64,000 nucleotides of DNA, taken from the NCBI RefSeq assembly GCF_001661675.2, contig NZ_CP019602.1:620001-684000 (forward strand). The letters run 5' to 3'. Shown one piece after another: positions 27,188 to 37,883 of the stretch. This DNA comes from Croceicoccus marinus. GTDB lineage: Bacteria > Pseudomonadota > Alphaproteobacteria > Sphingomonadales > Sphingomonadaceae. The translations under genes and the position numbers were made by a program. Numbering within the stretch: position 1 is the stretch's first letter; every line of letters begins with the position of its first letter. The notes beneath the pieces are model-generated. The model saw only the letters and a list, made by a program, of their open reading frames with translations. It did no database searches and was not told the origin of the DNA.

Positions 27188-28537
27188 TCAGCTACCCCGC
27201 CTGGGCAGCCATTCTTCCAGCCATTTGATCGAATAATCGCCGTTCAGGAAATCGTCCTGGCGGATCAGTTCCTCGTGAAGCGGGATCGAGGTCTTGACCC
27301 CCTCGATCACCATTTCCTCCAGCGCGCGCTTCAGCCGCATGATGCAGCCTTCGCGCGTGCGGCCATAGACGATCAGCTTGGCGATCATCGAATCGTAATA
27401 GGGCGGGATGCGATAGCCCGCATAGATCCCGCTATCGACGCGCACATGCATGCCGCCCGCCGCGTGATAGCTGGTGACCATCCCCGGCGAGGGGGTGAAG
27501 TTGAACGGATCCTCGGCATTGATGCGGCATTCGATCGCATGGCCGGTGAATTCCACGTCTGCCTGTTTCACCGACAGCGGCTTGCCGGCCGCGATGCGGA
27601 TCTGCTCGCGTACCAGGTCGAGGCCGGTGATCGCTTCGGTCACCGGATGCTCCACCTGCAGGCGGGTGTTCATCTCGATGAAATAGAACTTGCCGTTCTC
27701 CCACAGGAACTCGATCGTGCCCGCGCCGCGATAGCCCATGTCGGCCATGGCCTTGGCGCAGACGCCGCCCATGCGGTCGCGCTCTTCGGAGCTGATGACG
27801 GGCGAGGGGGCTTCCTCCAACACCTTCTGGTGGCGGCGCTGCAGCGAACAGTCGCGCTCGCCCAGATGAATCGCCTGGCCCTTGCCGTCGCCGAACACCT
27901 GGAATTCGATGTGGCGCGGATTGCCGAGATATTTCTCGATATAGACGGTGTCGTCGCCGAACGCGGACTTGGCTTCCGAGCGCGCCGCGCTCATCAGCGC
28001 GGGCAATTCGGCGGCGTTGTTCACCACCTTCATGCCGCGCCCGCCGCCGCCGCTGGCTGCCTTGACCAGCACCGGATAGCCGATCTCCTCGGCCAGCTTC
28101 AGCGCCTCGTCGGCGGATTCGACCGCGCCCGCGCTGCCCGGAACCAGCGGCAGGCCCAGCGCACCCGCGGTGCGCTTGGCCTCGACCTTGTCGCCCATGG
28201 TGCGGATATGCTCGGGCTTGGGACCGATCCACTTGATGTCATGCGCCTCGACGATTTCGGCGAAGCGGGCGTTTTCGGACAGGAAGCCGTAACCGGGATG
28301 GATCGCATCCGCGCCGGAAATCTCCGCCGCCGAGATGATAGCCGCGATGTTGAGATAGCTTTCGCTGGCAGGCGCAGGGCCGATGCAGACCGAATGGTCG
28401 GCAAGGCGGACATGCATCGCATCGGCATCGGCGGTGGAATGCACCGCGACGGTCTCGATGCCCATTTCATGCGCGGCGCGGTGGACGCGAAGCGCGATCT
28501 CGCCCCGGTTCGCTATCAGGATACGCTTGATGGCCAT
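27188..28537 (-). CDS. accC: Acetyl-CoA carboxylase biotin carboxylase subunit
   Basis: A 449-residue biotin carboxylase, the ATP-dependent step that carboxylates biotin on AccB in the first step of fatty acid synthesis. The ATP-grasp features are intact: [14 protein letters not shown] at the start, the glycine-rich [12 protein letters not shown] loop, [22 protein letters not shown], and the metal/catalytic [13 protein letters not shown]. The length is exactly that of the family. It follows accB by 16 bases, the usual operon. accA and accD are elsewhere. Confidence 0.97.
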   Translation of the reverse strand: MAIKRILIANRGEIALRVHRAAHEMGIETVAVHSTADADAMHVRLADHSVCIGPAPASESYLNIAAIISAAEISGADAIHPGYGFLSENARFAEIVEAHDIKWIGPKPEHIRTMGDKVEAKRTAGALGLPLVPGSAGAVESADEALKLAEEIGYPVLVKAASGGGGRGMKVVNNAAELPALMSAARSEAKSAFGDDTVYIEKYLGNPRHIEFQVFGDGKGQAIHLGERDCSLQRRHQKVLEEAPSPVISSEERDRMGGVCAKAMADMGYRGAGTIEFLWENGKFYFIEMNTRLQVEHPVTEAITGLDLVREQIRIAAGKPLSVKQADVEFTGHAIECRINAEDPFNFTPSPGMVTSYHAAGGMHVRVDSGIYAGYRIPPYYDSMIAKLIVYGRTREGCIMRLKRALEEMVIEGVKTSIPLHEELIRQDDFLNGDYSIKWLEEWLPRRGS

Positions 28538-28553
28538 GGTCAGCGGCTCGCCG

Positions 28554-29063
28554 TCACTCGATCACGACAAGCGGCTGGTCGAATTCGACCGGGTCCGCAT
28601 TGCCGACCATGATGGCGGAAACCGTGCCCGCGCGCGGCGCCTGGATGGCGTTCATCACCTTCATCGCCTCGACGATGACCAGCGTGTCGCCGGCGCTGAC
28701 CTGCTGGCCCACCTTGATGAAATCGGGCGCGCCGGGTTCGGGCGCCAGATAGACGGTGCCGACCATCGGGCTCTTCACCGCGTCGCCATTGGCGGCAGAG
28801 GGCGCCGACGCGCCGGCATCCGACGCGGCGGGACCCTGCGCGGGCATGCCTGCCGGATGCGCTTGTGCCTGCATCGCCGGGGCGGGCGCGGCATAGGATG
28901 CCACGCTTGCCGCGCGCGATACGCGGATCTTGCGGTCGCCGTCCTCGACCTCGATCTCGGTCAGGCCGGTTTCGCCCAGCAGTTCGGCCAGTTCGCGCAC
29001 CAGCGCGCTATCGACATTCATTCCCGTATTCTTACGGCCGGGAGCGGATTTTTCGTCGCCCAT
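28554..29063 (-). CDS. accB: Acetyl-CoA carboxylase biotin carboxyl carrier protein
   Basis: About 169 residues. The N-terminal helix [34 protein letters not shown] is followed by an Ala/Pro/Gln-rich flexible linker (about 58-95) and a biotinyl domain with the biotinylated lysine in VEAMKVMN. The domain includes the protruding thumb typical of the acetyl-CoA carboxylase carrier. The start at 29063 ([11 protein letters not shown]) matches sphingomonad homologues; a GAGGG lies immediately upstream. An internal ATG at 29021 (MNVDSAL) is a possible alternative. It is first in an accB-accC operon. Confidence 0.93.
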   Translation of the reverse strand: MGDEKSAPGRKNTGMNVDSALVRELAELLGETGLTEIEVEDGDRKIRVSRAASVASYAAPAPAMQAQAHPAGMPAQGPAASDAGASAPSAANGDAVKSPMVGTVYLAPEPGAPDFIKVGQQVSAGDTLVIVEAMKVMNAIQAPRAGTVSAIMVGNADPVEFDQPLVVIE

Positions 29064-29300
29064 CCATACCCTCGCTTGAGGTTGCACAATGGGTGCGGCC
29101 TATGCGCTTGTGCTTGGCAGAGGGCAAGGGGGGCAAGGTTCTTTCTGGGAAAAGCAGGGGCCTTTAGGGGAAGAGCGGGGGCGTTTGGCCAGAAAAGCAG
29201 CGGGCTTTACGCGATAACAGGGCGCTTCGGTGGTAAAGAAGGCCCCCCGGCCCGGCCCGTACCCCGCGCCGGGGCGGCGGGCCCGGAAGCGCCGCGCACC

Positions 29301-29715
29301 CTAGCGCTCGACGCCCTTCACCTTCCCCCACTGGCGCGCGGCGGTATAGCCCAGATAGCCGGTGCCGAAGAGCGCATAGAGCGGTTCGGGCAATGCGCTG
29401 AGATAGCCGGTCATGCCGCGCCCGATCGCCTCGGCCGCTTCGGGGCGAAAGGCCGCGACCACCCCCATCGGGATCGCGAACAGGATCAGCGTGTACATCA
29501 CATACAGGAAGCCCGGCCGCGCACGGCTGGTCCACGGGTCCGACGATTGCGCCTCGGCGACGATGGCGGTCAGGCGCGCCTCGATCGTCCTGAGCTCCTG
29601 GCTGTTTTCCAGTTGCAGCAGTTCCAGCTTGGCCCGCTCGCGCGCTTCCTTGTCGGGGGATGACGCGGTCGATGATCTTGGCAATGGGAACGATAAGCGA
29701 TTCGATAAGCGGCAT
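29301..29715 (-). pseudogene. Frameshifted GTA-type 3-TM holin
   Basis: Two adjacent frames together encode one recognisable protein of about 137 residues. MPLIESLIVPIAKIIDRVIP comes from the ATG at 29715, and DKEARERAKLELLQLE onward to YTAARQWGKVKGVER is in another frame. The join falls on a run of five C on the coding strand (29655-29659); four C would restore a single frame. The product resembles the GTA_holin_3TM family, membrane proteins that release gene-transfer-agent particles. Hydrophobic spans are FLYVMYTLILFAIPMGVVAAF and a weaker one near ALFGTGYLGYTA. No endolysin or GTA structural gene is adjacent. The break may be a true mutation or a base-calling error in the homopolymer. Confidence 0.8.
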
Positions 29716-29817
29716 GGCAGGATCCTGACGACAAGGGTTGGCCCCGCCCCTGTGCCCTGCCGGCGCGATGTAGGAAAATAAAAGAACCGATATGGTTCGT
29801 TATTGCCAGGGATCATC

Positions 29818-30399
29818 ATGGAGATACGCACGCTGACCGGACAGGACCTGCTTCAGGCGATCGATGCGCTGGCCGACTTGCGGATCGCGGTGTTCGCCGA
29901 ATATCCCTATCTCTACGAAGGCAGCGCCGCATACGAGGGTGCGTATGTCCGCGAATTCGTCGCCGAGCCGGGCAGCGTGCTGGTCGCCGCGCTCGACGGG
30001 GACCGGATCGTGGGCGCTGCCACCGCCTCTCCGATGGCATCGCAGAAGCCCGCCTTCCGTGCGCCGCTGGAGGAGCGCGGCATTGACACGGGCCGCCTGT
30101 TCTATTTCGGCGAAAGCGTGCTGCTACCCGAATATCGCGGGCAAGGTATCGGCCACCGCTTCTTCGACGAGCGTGAGGCTGCCGCACGCGGGGCAGGAGC
30201 CGCCGCCGCCTGCTTCGCCTCGGTCATGCGGCCCGCGGATCACCCGCTGCGCCCGGCCAGCTACCGCCCGCACGATGCGTTCTGGACCCGGCGCGGCTAT
30301 GCGCCGGTCGAGGGGTTGGTGACGCAGCTTGCGTGGAAGGATCGCGGCGAGGCGGCGGAAAGCGCCAAGCCGATGCAGTTCTGGCTGAAACGCTTGTGA
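29818..30399 (+). CDS. GNAT family N-acetyltransferase
   Basis: A 193-residue Gcn5-related acetyltransferase. The acetyl-CoA pyrophosphate-binding motif is LLPEYRGQGIGHRFFDERE (about 102-120), preceded by the motif-D/A strand LFYFGESV. The C-terminal FWTRRGYAPVEGLVTQLAWKD is also family-like. Substrate unknown. The start at 29818 (MEIRTLTGQD) is favoured over an ATG five codons earlier because GGGAT precedes it closely. It points away from the broken holin and converges on the TetR gene. Confidence 0.88.
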   Translation: MEIRTLTGQDLLQAIDALADLRIAVFAEYPYLYEGSAAYEGAYVREFVAEPGSVLVAALDGDRIVGAATASPMASQKPAFRAPLEERGIDTGRLFYFGESVLLPEYRGQGIGHRFFDEREAAARGAGAAAACFASVMRPADHPLRPASYRPHDAFWTRRGYAPVEGLVTQLAWKDRGEAAESAKPMQFWLKRL

Positions 30400-30417
30400 C
30401 GCCCCGCGCCCGGAAAT

Positions 30418-31074
30418 TCAGCGCTTCACGATGCCCTTTTCCAGTATGGCCCCGGCGACCCCCGCGATGTCCGCCGTCTCGCGCCCGCCCGACCAGATCG
30501 CGTATTTCAGGCCCAGGAACACGTTCATCCCCATGATCGCCCAGGCGCTCGCCTCGTCCAGGTCCTCGCGCAATTCGCCAGAGGCGACGCCGCGCTGCAG
30601 CCGTTCGTGGATGCGCTGCGCCGCCGATTCGTAATGCTGGCGAAAGCTGGCGGGATCGACGAATTCCGCCTCGTCGATAATGCGATAGATTTCCTGGTGC
30701 GAGCGAGCGAAATCGAAGAACGCGCCGAATGCCGCGCGCTCGGCGCCCAGCGCGTCATGGCTGCCCGACAGCGCCTCGCGCGCCTCCAGCCCGACGCGGG
30801 TGGACAGGTCGCTGACCAGTGCGCGGAACAGCGCGTCCTTGCTGTCGAAATAGGTATAGAAGCTGCCCAGCGCCATGCCTGCGCGCCCGGTGATCGCGCT
30901 GATCGACGCCTCGTGGAAACCCTTCTCGCCGAATTCCAGCGCGGCGGCATCCAGCAGCTTGCGCAATGTGCGCCGCCCGCGTTCGGTGCGCGGCTGCTTG
31001 CCGCCCGGCAGCGGGGCTGGGCCCAAAGACGCATCATGGGACGAGGCAGGCGCAGGCGTGATTTTCGGGCTCAT
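30418..31074 (-). CDS. TetR/AcrR family transcriptional regulator
   Basis: 218 residues. The N-terminal helix-turn-helix spans roughly 35-80 (LLDAAALEFGEKGFHEASISAITGRAG, then the recognition segment MALGSFYTYFDSKDALFRAL), and a helical ligand-binding domain follows. It is divergent from the TonB receptor gene with 114 bases between starts. The usual arrangement would have it repress the receptor-hydrolase-transporter set, releasing on a small-molecule ligand. An inverted repeat in the intergenic region (31122-31144) is a candidate operator. Confidence 0.92.
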   Translation of the reverse strand: MSPKITPAPASSHDASLGPAPLPGGKQPRTERGRRTLRKLLDAAALEFGEKGFHEASISAITGRAGMALGSFYTYFDSKDALFRALVSDLSTRVGLEAREALSGSHDALGAERAAFGAFFDFARSHQEIYRIIDEAEFVDPASFRQHYESAAQRIHERLQRGVASGELREDLDEASAWAIMGMNVFLGLKYAIWSGGRETADIAGVAGAILEKGIVKR

Positions 31075-31121
31075 GACGCCACTCGCTAAACCGCCAAAAC
31101 GCGCTTGGCAAAATTTTAAAG

Positions 31122-31144
31122 TTGAAAGGTGGTTCGGGTTTCAA
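31122..31144. promoter_or_regulatory. Inverted repeat between TetR and TonB-receptor genes
   Basis: TTGAAA (31122-31127) and TTTCAA (31139-31144) are perfect arms with an 11-base spacer, adjacent to an AAAATTTTAAA stretch. Centre-to-centre spacing of 17 bases fits a dimeric TetR operator. It lies 45 bases ahead of the receptor start. Confidence 0.4.
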
Positions 31145-31188
31145 TATCCATCATCCCAATAACAAGGTTTCGTTTGGGAGAATACTGG

Positions 31189-33552
<2,364 letters not shown>

Positions 33553-33572
33553 CCGCCGGACGGGAAGGCCGG

Positions 33573-34484
33573 ATGCCCGAATATCGCTCTCATCGCTTCC
33601 GCAGCGCGGACGGGCGGCTGGACCTGTTCGCCCGGGACTATCCGGGCGACACGCCCGACGCGCCCGCCCTGCTGCTGATGCATGCGCTGACCCGCAACAG
33701 CGCCGATTTCGAACCGCTGGTCGACTGGCTAGCGCGTTGGTCGGCCAGCGGGGCAGCAACCGGGTCTGGGGGGCGGTTCCGGCTGGTCGTGCCCGACACG
33801 CGCGGGCGCGGCCGGTCGGACCGAGATGCCGAACCGGCGAACTACAACCCGGCGGTCTATGCGCAGGACATGTTCGCGCTGATGGACGATCTGGGACTGG
33901 CCAGCGCCGGGCTGATCGGGACGTCGATGGGCGGGCTGGTCGCGATGGCGATGGCGGCGACCGCGCAGCAGGGCGGTTTTCGCGGCCGCCTGGGGCCGGT
34001 CATCATGAACGATGTCGGCGCGCATCTGGAACCCGGCGCGCTGGACCGGATCGGCAGCTATGTCGGAAAGTCCGGCCCCTTCGCCGACTGGGACGAAGCG
34101 GCCGCGGCCTGCCGCGCGGTCAACGCCCCGGTCTTTCCGGACTTCACCCCGGCCGACTGGATGGATTTCGCCCGCCGCACCTGCCGGGAAACGGGCGAGG
34201 GCGTCGCCTATGACTACGACCCGGCCATCGCCGTCCCATTCGAGACGGAAAGCGCGGACGTCGACCTCTGGCCGCTTTGGCAGGCGATGGACGGCCTGCC
34301 CGTTCTGGTCGTGCGCGGCGCGAACAGCGACCTGATCACCGCCGCGACGGTGGCCGAGATGGGCCGCCGCCACGACGGCCCCTTCGCTTCGGTGGAAGTG
34401 CCGGATCGCGGCCACACGCCCTTGCTGGACGAACCGGCGGCGCGCATGGCGATCAAGACTTTCCTGACGGAGCATTACGCATGA
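33573..34484 (+). CDS. Alpha/beta hydrolase
   Basis: 303 residues of the alpha/beta-hydrolase fold. The nucleophile elbow is GTSMGG with Ser118. The oxyanion-hole region MHALTRNSADF and the strand VVPDTRGRGRSDR are typical, and the catalytic His is in DRGHTPLLDEP (about His281). There is no signal peptide, so it acts in the cytoplasm. It starts 21 bases after the TonB receptor with GGAAGG just upstream. Its place between receptor and transporter suggests it cleaves the imported compound. Confidence 0.9.
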   Translation: MPEYRSHRFRSADGRLDLFARDYPGDTPDAPALLLMHALTRNSADFEPLVDWLARWSASGAATGSGGRFRLVVPDTRGRGRSDRDAEPANYNPAVYAQDMFALMDDLGLASAGLIGTSMGGLVAMAMAATAQQGGFRGRLGPVIMNDVGAHLEPGALDRIGSYVGKSGPFADWDEAAAACRAVNAPVFPDFTPADWMDFARRTCRETGEGVAYDYDPAIAVPFETESADVDLWPLWQAMDGLPVLVVRGANSDLITAATVAEMGRRHDGPFASVEVPDRGHTPLLDEPAARMAIKTFLTEHYA

Positions 34485-34497
34485 TGGGTTTCCGCGC

Positions 34498-35805
34498 ATG
34501 ACCGCAGCCGCCCCCATGACTTCAGCCACCCCCACGACTGCACCCGCGAGCGCCGCCCGCAAGCCGCGCCCCAATGTGGTGCTGGCGATGCTGCTGGTCG
34601 TCTATATCTTCAACTTCATCGACCGTCAGATCCTGGCGATCCTCGCCGCGCCGATCCAGGCCGATCTCGACCTGTCGGACGCGCAGATGGGGATCCTTGG
34701 CGGGCTGGCCTTCGCGCTGCTCTATTCGACGCTGGCGGTGCCGCTGGCCGCGCTGGCCGATCGCACCAGCCGCAGCTGGGTCATCACCGTCTCGCTGGTG
34801 CTGTGGAGCGGCTTCACCGCGGCCTGCGCGCTGGCGCAGGGGTTCTGGCACATCTTCCTCGCGCGGCTGGGCGTCGGTATCGGCGAGGCGGGGGGCGTCG
34901 CGCCCAGCTATGCGCTGATCGGCGATTATTTTCCGTCGAGCCGCCGCGCCTTCGCGCTGTCGGTCTATTCGCTGGGCATTCCGCTGGGATCGGCGGCTGG
35001 CGTGCTGGCGGGCGGCTATATCGCCGCGCGGGTCGACTGGCGCATGGCGTTCGTGGTGGTCGGCATCCTCGGCATATTGATCGCGCCCGTCTTCCGCCTG
35101 CTGGTGCGCGACAACCGCCCGCAGGTCGCTCCCGGAGAGCCGGTGATGGCCAGGCCCCGCCTTGCCGACACCGCACGGCTGCTGGCGAAGAAGCCGGCAT
35201 TCTGGTTCCTGTCCTTCGGCGCGGCATCCAGCTCGATGTGCGGCTACGGCCTCGCGTTCTGGCTGCCCAGCCTGCTGCAGAGGAGCTTCGGCCTCGACCT
35301 GATGCAATCGGCCTGGTTCTTCGGCCTCGTGCTGCTGATCGGCGGGACCGCGGGCATGCTGCTGGGCGGCTGGATCGGCGACCGGCTGGGCGGGCGCGAC
35401 CGGGCATGGTTCGCCTGGGTCCCGGCGGGGGCGTTCCTGATCGGCGCGCCCTTGTTCGCGCTCGGCATCATGAGCGGCAGCGTGCTGCTGGCCTTCGCGC
35501 TGTTCATCGTGCCGCAGGCGCTGGTCTATGTGTGGCTGGGGCCGGTGCTTTCTGCGGTCCAGCACCTCGTCCCGCCGCCCGCGCGTGCGACCGCCTCGGC
35601 GCTGTTCCTGCTGATCAACAATCTGATCGGTCTGGGCGGAGGCATCTATGCGCTGGGCCAGGTCTCGACCCTGCTGGCGCCCGTCTATGGGGACGAGGCG
35701 CTGCGTTACTCGATGCTGCTGGGCCTGTCGCTTTACCTGCTGGCGGGCGTGCTGATGCTGCTGGCGGGGCCGGGCCTGCGCAAGGGCTGGGTCGAGGAAG
35801 CCTAG
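34498..35805 (+). CDS. Spinster-family MFS transporter
   Basis: A 435-residue inner-membrane carrier with twelve predicted hydrophobic segments. NFIDRQILAILAAPIQADLDLSDAQMG and the cytoplasmic loop ALADRTSRSWVI between helices 2 and 3 are characteristic of the spinster-type MFS proteins abundant in sphingomonads. The second half starts near residue 225 (PAFWFLSFGAASSSM). It begins 14 bases after the hydrolase stop, completing a receptor-hydrolase-carrier operon. The ligand is unknown. Confidence 0.9.
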   Translation: MTAAAPMTSATPTTAPASAARKPRPNVVLAMLLVVYIFNFIDRQILAILAAPIQADLDLSDAQMGILGGLAFALLYSTLAVPLAALADRTSRSWVITVSLVLWSGFTAACALAQGFWHIFLARLGVGIGEAGGVAPSYALIGDYFPSSRRAFALSVYSLGIPLGSAAGVLAGGYIAARVDWRMAFVVVGILGILIAPVFRLLVRDNRPQVAPGEPVMARPRLADTARLLAKKPAFWFLSFGAASSSMCGYGLAFWLPSLLQRSFGLDLMQSAWFFGLVLLIGGTAGMLLGGWIGDRLGGRDRAWFAWVPAGAFLIGAPLFALGIMSGSVLLAFALFIVPQALVYVWLGPVLSAVQHLVPPPARATASALFLLINNLIGLGGGIYALGQVSTLLAPVYGDEALRYSMLLGLSLYLLAGVLMLLAGPGLRKGWVEEA

Positions 35806-35818
35806 GCCAGTTCAAGGA

Positions 35819-37261
35819 TTAAGCTAGTTCGAGGCCGGGCACGTTGATCGTGCGCCCGCCGCCGTAATTCTCGCGCGTCACGATCAGGCCCTTGCGCTCC
35901 AGATGCTCCAGCAGCCGCCGGATGCGCCCCGGCGAGCTGGTGCCATAGGCGCGCGACAATTCCTCCTCGTCGGGCGATTCCATGCCTTGCGCCGCCGAGC
36001 GCGCGATCAGCAGGAACGGCGCCAGCAGATCGTCGTCCACCTGCGTCCCCAGATCCAGCACGCGCTCGCGCATGACCTCGTCCAGCCTGTCCAGCCCCGC
36101 GACGGCGACTGCGAAGCGCCGCCGAAACGCCGCCATGTCCAGCAATGCGGCGGTCGCGCCCCTGCGGCGGCAGGCCATCATGAAGCTCTGGAACTGGCTG
36201 GCGGCGGGCTGGAAGGTGATGGCCGCGTCGCTCGCCAGATCGGCCAGGATCTCGTCCAGCATCGCATCGCTTGCCGCCGGGGTCGCGGCTGGCGCGGCGG
36301 GCCCGCCCGAAACGGCACGCGGCTGGGCGGCGGGCTGCATGCGGCGGGCCAGCTCCTCCGGGTCCTGCCGCGGCGGCGGGGGAGGGGGCGGCGGCGGAAC
36401 CGCCTTGTCCAGTTCCTTGTGCAGCAGCGCCTCCATCTCCTCGGGCGCGGCGGAGGGCAGCGGGACCAGCGCGCTGGCATTCACCCGCGATCCCGATTTC
36501 ACCGGCCCGATCCTGATCGCCACCGGCCGCCGCGTGATCGCCGGACCAAGGCCCAGGAAACGCCCGCGCTCAAGATCGCGGATCTGCTCGGCCTGCCTGC
36601 GTTCCATGCCCAGCAAATCGGCGGCGCGCTGCATGTCGATATCCAGGAAGGTGCGCCCCATCAGGAAGTTCGACGCCTCCGCCGCGACGTTCTTGGCCAG
36701 CTTGGCCAGCCGCTGCGTCGCGACGATGCCCGCAAGGCCGCGCTTGCGGCCCCGGCACATCAGGTTCGTCATCGCGCCCAGCGACAGGCGGCGCGTATCC
36801 TCCGCCATCTCGCCGCTGGCGGAGGGAGCGAACATCTGCGCCTCGTCCACCACGACCAGCGCGGGGAACCAGTGCTCGCGCGGCGCATCGAACAAGGCGT
36901 TCAGGAACTGCGCCGAACAGCGGATCTGCAATTCGACATCCAGCCCGTCCAGCCCCAGCACCACCGAGGCGCGGTGCTCGCGCACCCGCGCGGCCAGCGC
37001 GACGATCTCCGCCGCCGAATGCGCGCTGGCATCGATCACCACATGGCCGAAATGATCGGACAGCGAGGCGAAGTCGCCCTCCGGGTCGATGATGATCTGC
37101 TGCACCATGCCCGCGCTTTCTTCCAGCAGGCGGCGCAGCAGGTGCGACTTGCCCGATCCGGAATTGCCCTGCACCAGCAGGCGCGTGGCGAGCAGCTCCT
37201 CCATATCGACGCGCACATCTGCCCCATGCGCGTCCTGACCTATGACAATATGCGAATCCAC
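35819..37261 (-). CDS. HerA/DUF87-type P-loop ATPase with C-terminal winged helix
   Basis: About 480 residues. Walker A is GNSGSGKS (32-39), Walker B is LVVVDEAQMF, and the sensor segment IVATQRLAKLAKNVAAEASNFLMGR is typical of HerA/VirB4-like hexameric ATPases. A polyproline linker (PPPPPPPPRQDPEELARRM) separates it from a helical region and a C-terminal winged helix (SPGRIRRLLEHLERKGLI). Archaeal HerA works with the nuclease NurA in end resection, and bacterial relatives also occur in defence systems. No nuclease or defence partner is adjacent here, so the role is open. No ATG is available: GTG at 37261 gives a start like that of relatives, and TTG at 37297 is an alternative. Confidence 0.82.
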   Translation of the reverse strand: MDSHIVIGQDAHGADVRVDMEELLATRLLVQGNSGSGKSHLLRRLLEESAGMVQQIIIDPEGDFASLSDHFGHVVIDASAHSAAEIVALAARVREHRASVVLGLDGLDVELQIRCSAQFLNALFDAPREHWFPALVVVDEAQMFAPSASGEMAEDTRRLSLGAMTNLMCRGRKRGLAGIVATQRLAKLAKNVAAEASNFLMGRTFLDIDMQRAADLLGMERRQAEQIRDLERGRFLGLGPAITRRPVAIRIGPVKSGSRVNASALVPLPSAAPEEMEALLHKELDKAVPPPPPPPPPRQDPEELARRMQPAAQPRAVSGGPAAPAATPAASDAMLDEILADLASDAAITFQPAASQFQSFMMACRRRGATAALLDMAAFRRRFAVAVAGLDRLDEVMRERVLDLGTQVDDDLLAPFLLIARSAAQGMESPDEEELSRAYGTSSPGRIRRLLEHLERKGLIVTRENYGGGRTINVPGLELA

Positions 37262-37344
37262 TCCGGCGGGGTTAGCCGCTGACGGCCCAAGGCCCAAGAG
37301 CGGGGCGGGGGCTTTTGCCCGATTGGGTGGTTCGGGGTTTGGAA

Positions 37345-37380
37345 AGGCAGCTTCGCGGACTTTTGTGCCGAAAGCTGCCT
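37345..37380. other. Perfect 9-bp inverted repeat / hairpin
   Basis: AGGCAGCTT (37345-37353) and AAGCTGCCT (37372-37380) could pair, with a loop of 18 bases that may add two or three more pairs (CG with CG across a bulge). It lies between the divergent ATPase and small membrane protein genes. The minus-strand side ends in TTTCC, so it is unlikely to be a classical terminator. Confidence 0.5.
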
Positions 37381-37430
37381 GTCTGCAAACGACCGATTGC
37401 GGACGTTCGCCTATGCTCTAAGCTGACAAC

Positions 37431-37757
37431 ATGTCCGTATTTGCGACTGCTTCGGAAGTTTGGTCGGTGACCGAGTTAGTTTCTCCGACGATCTGGGCGG
37501 CTTCCGTTGTGGTTCCTGCCATTCTCGCGTTTTCGGTTGCACGCTGGCTATCAGGACGCGTCCGCCTACTCCTCCTGCTCATCGTTGTTCCGCTGCCAGT
37601 CTGGCTGCTTACATCGTCAATGCTCTACCTTCCGCCAGCGCCGCCGTCCTCATTCGCTTGGTGGGCTGCTGGCATGTTGATGATTGCCCCTGTGGCAGTA
37701 GCATGGGCAGTCATTGCTGCGCTCGCCGCGAGAATGGGCTGGAGGAATTTCCGCTAA
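37431..37757 (+). CDS. Small hydrophobic membrane protein of unknown function
   Basis: 108 residues, almost entirely hydrophobic, with three likely membrane spans (about 19-39, 44-66, 76-98) and a short basic tail (RMGWRNFR). No family recognised. The reading frame uses more A/T in third positions than its neighbours, suggesting recent arrival or a poorly conserved orphan. No strong ribosome-binding site is visible ahead of the ATG. Composition (regular hydrophobic spans, positive-inside tail) is the main argument that it is real. Confidence 0.5.
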   Translation: MSVFATASEVWSVTELVSPTIWAASVVVPAILAFSVARWLSGRVRLLLLLIVVPLPVWLLTSSMLYLPPAPPSSFAWWAAGMLMIAPVAVAWAVIAALAARMGWRNFR

Positions 37758-37810
37758 CCTCCCCATTCCGGTCATCGGTCAGTAAAAACCATCCCCTCGA
37801 AAGCAGCCAT

Positions 37811-37831
37811 AGCCACGGCAAAGCCGCGGCT
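37811..37831 (-). terminator. Hairpin downstream of glcB
   Basis: On the minus strand AGCCGCGGC pairs with GCCGTGGCT around TTT, nine pairs including one G-U that would be a mismatch on the plus strand. That favours function for the minus-strand glcB transcript. Only a short T-run follows (CTTTC). It is 53 bases past the glcB stop. Confidence 0.5.
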
Positions 37832-37883
37832 GTGACGTCGAACGACAGCGCTGGCTTTGTCGCCCGCACTGTGGTCGGCCACC

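Noticed and set aside
29301..29715. Programmed ribosomal frameshift in the holin gene
   Set aside because: The C5 run is not a typical slippery heptamer and no downstream pseudoknot or stimulatory Shine-Dalgarno was evident. A mutation or homopolymer error is simpler.
35819..37297. HerA ATPase as part of an anti-phage system
   Set aside because: Defence HerA genes come with a nuclease or SIR2 partner. The neighbours here are an MFS carrier and a small membrane protein, so only an orphan ATPase is claimed.
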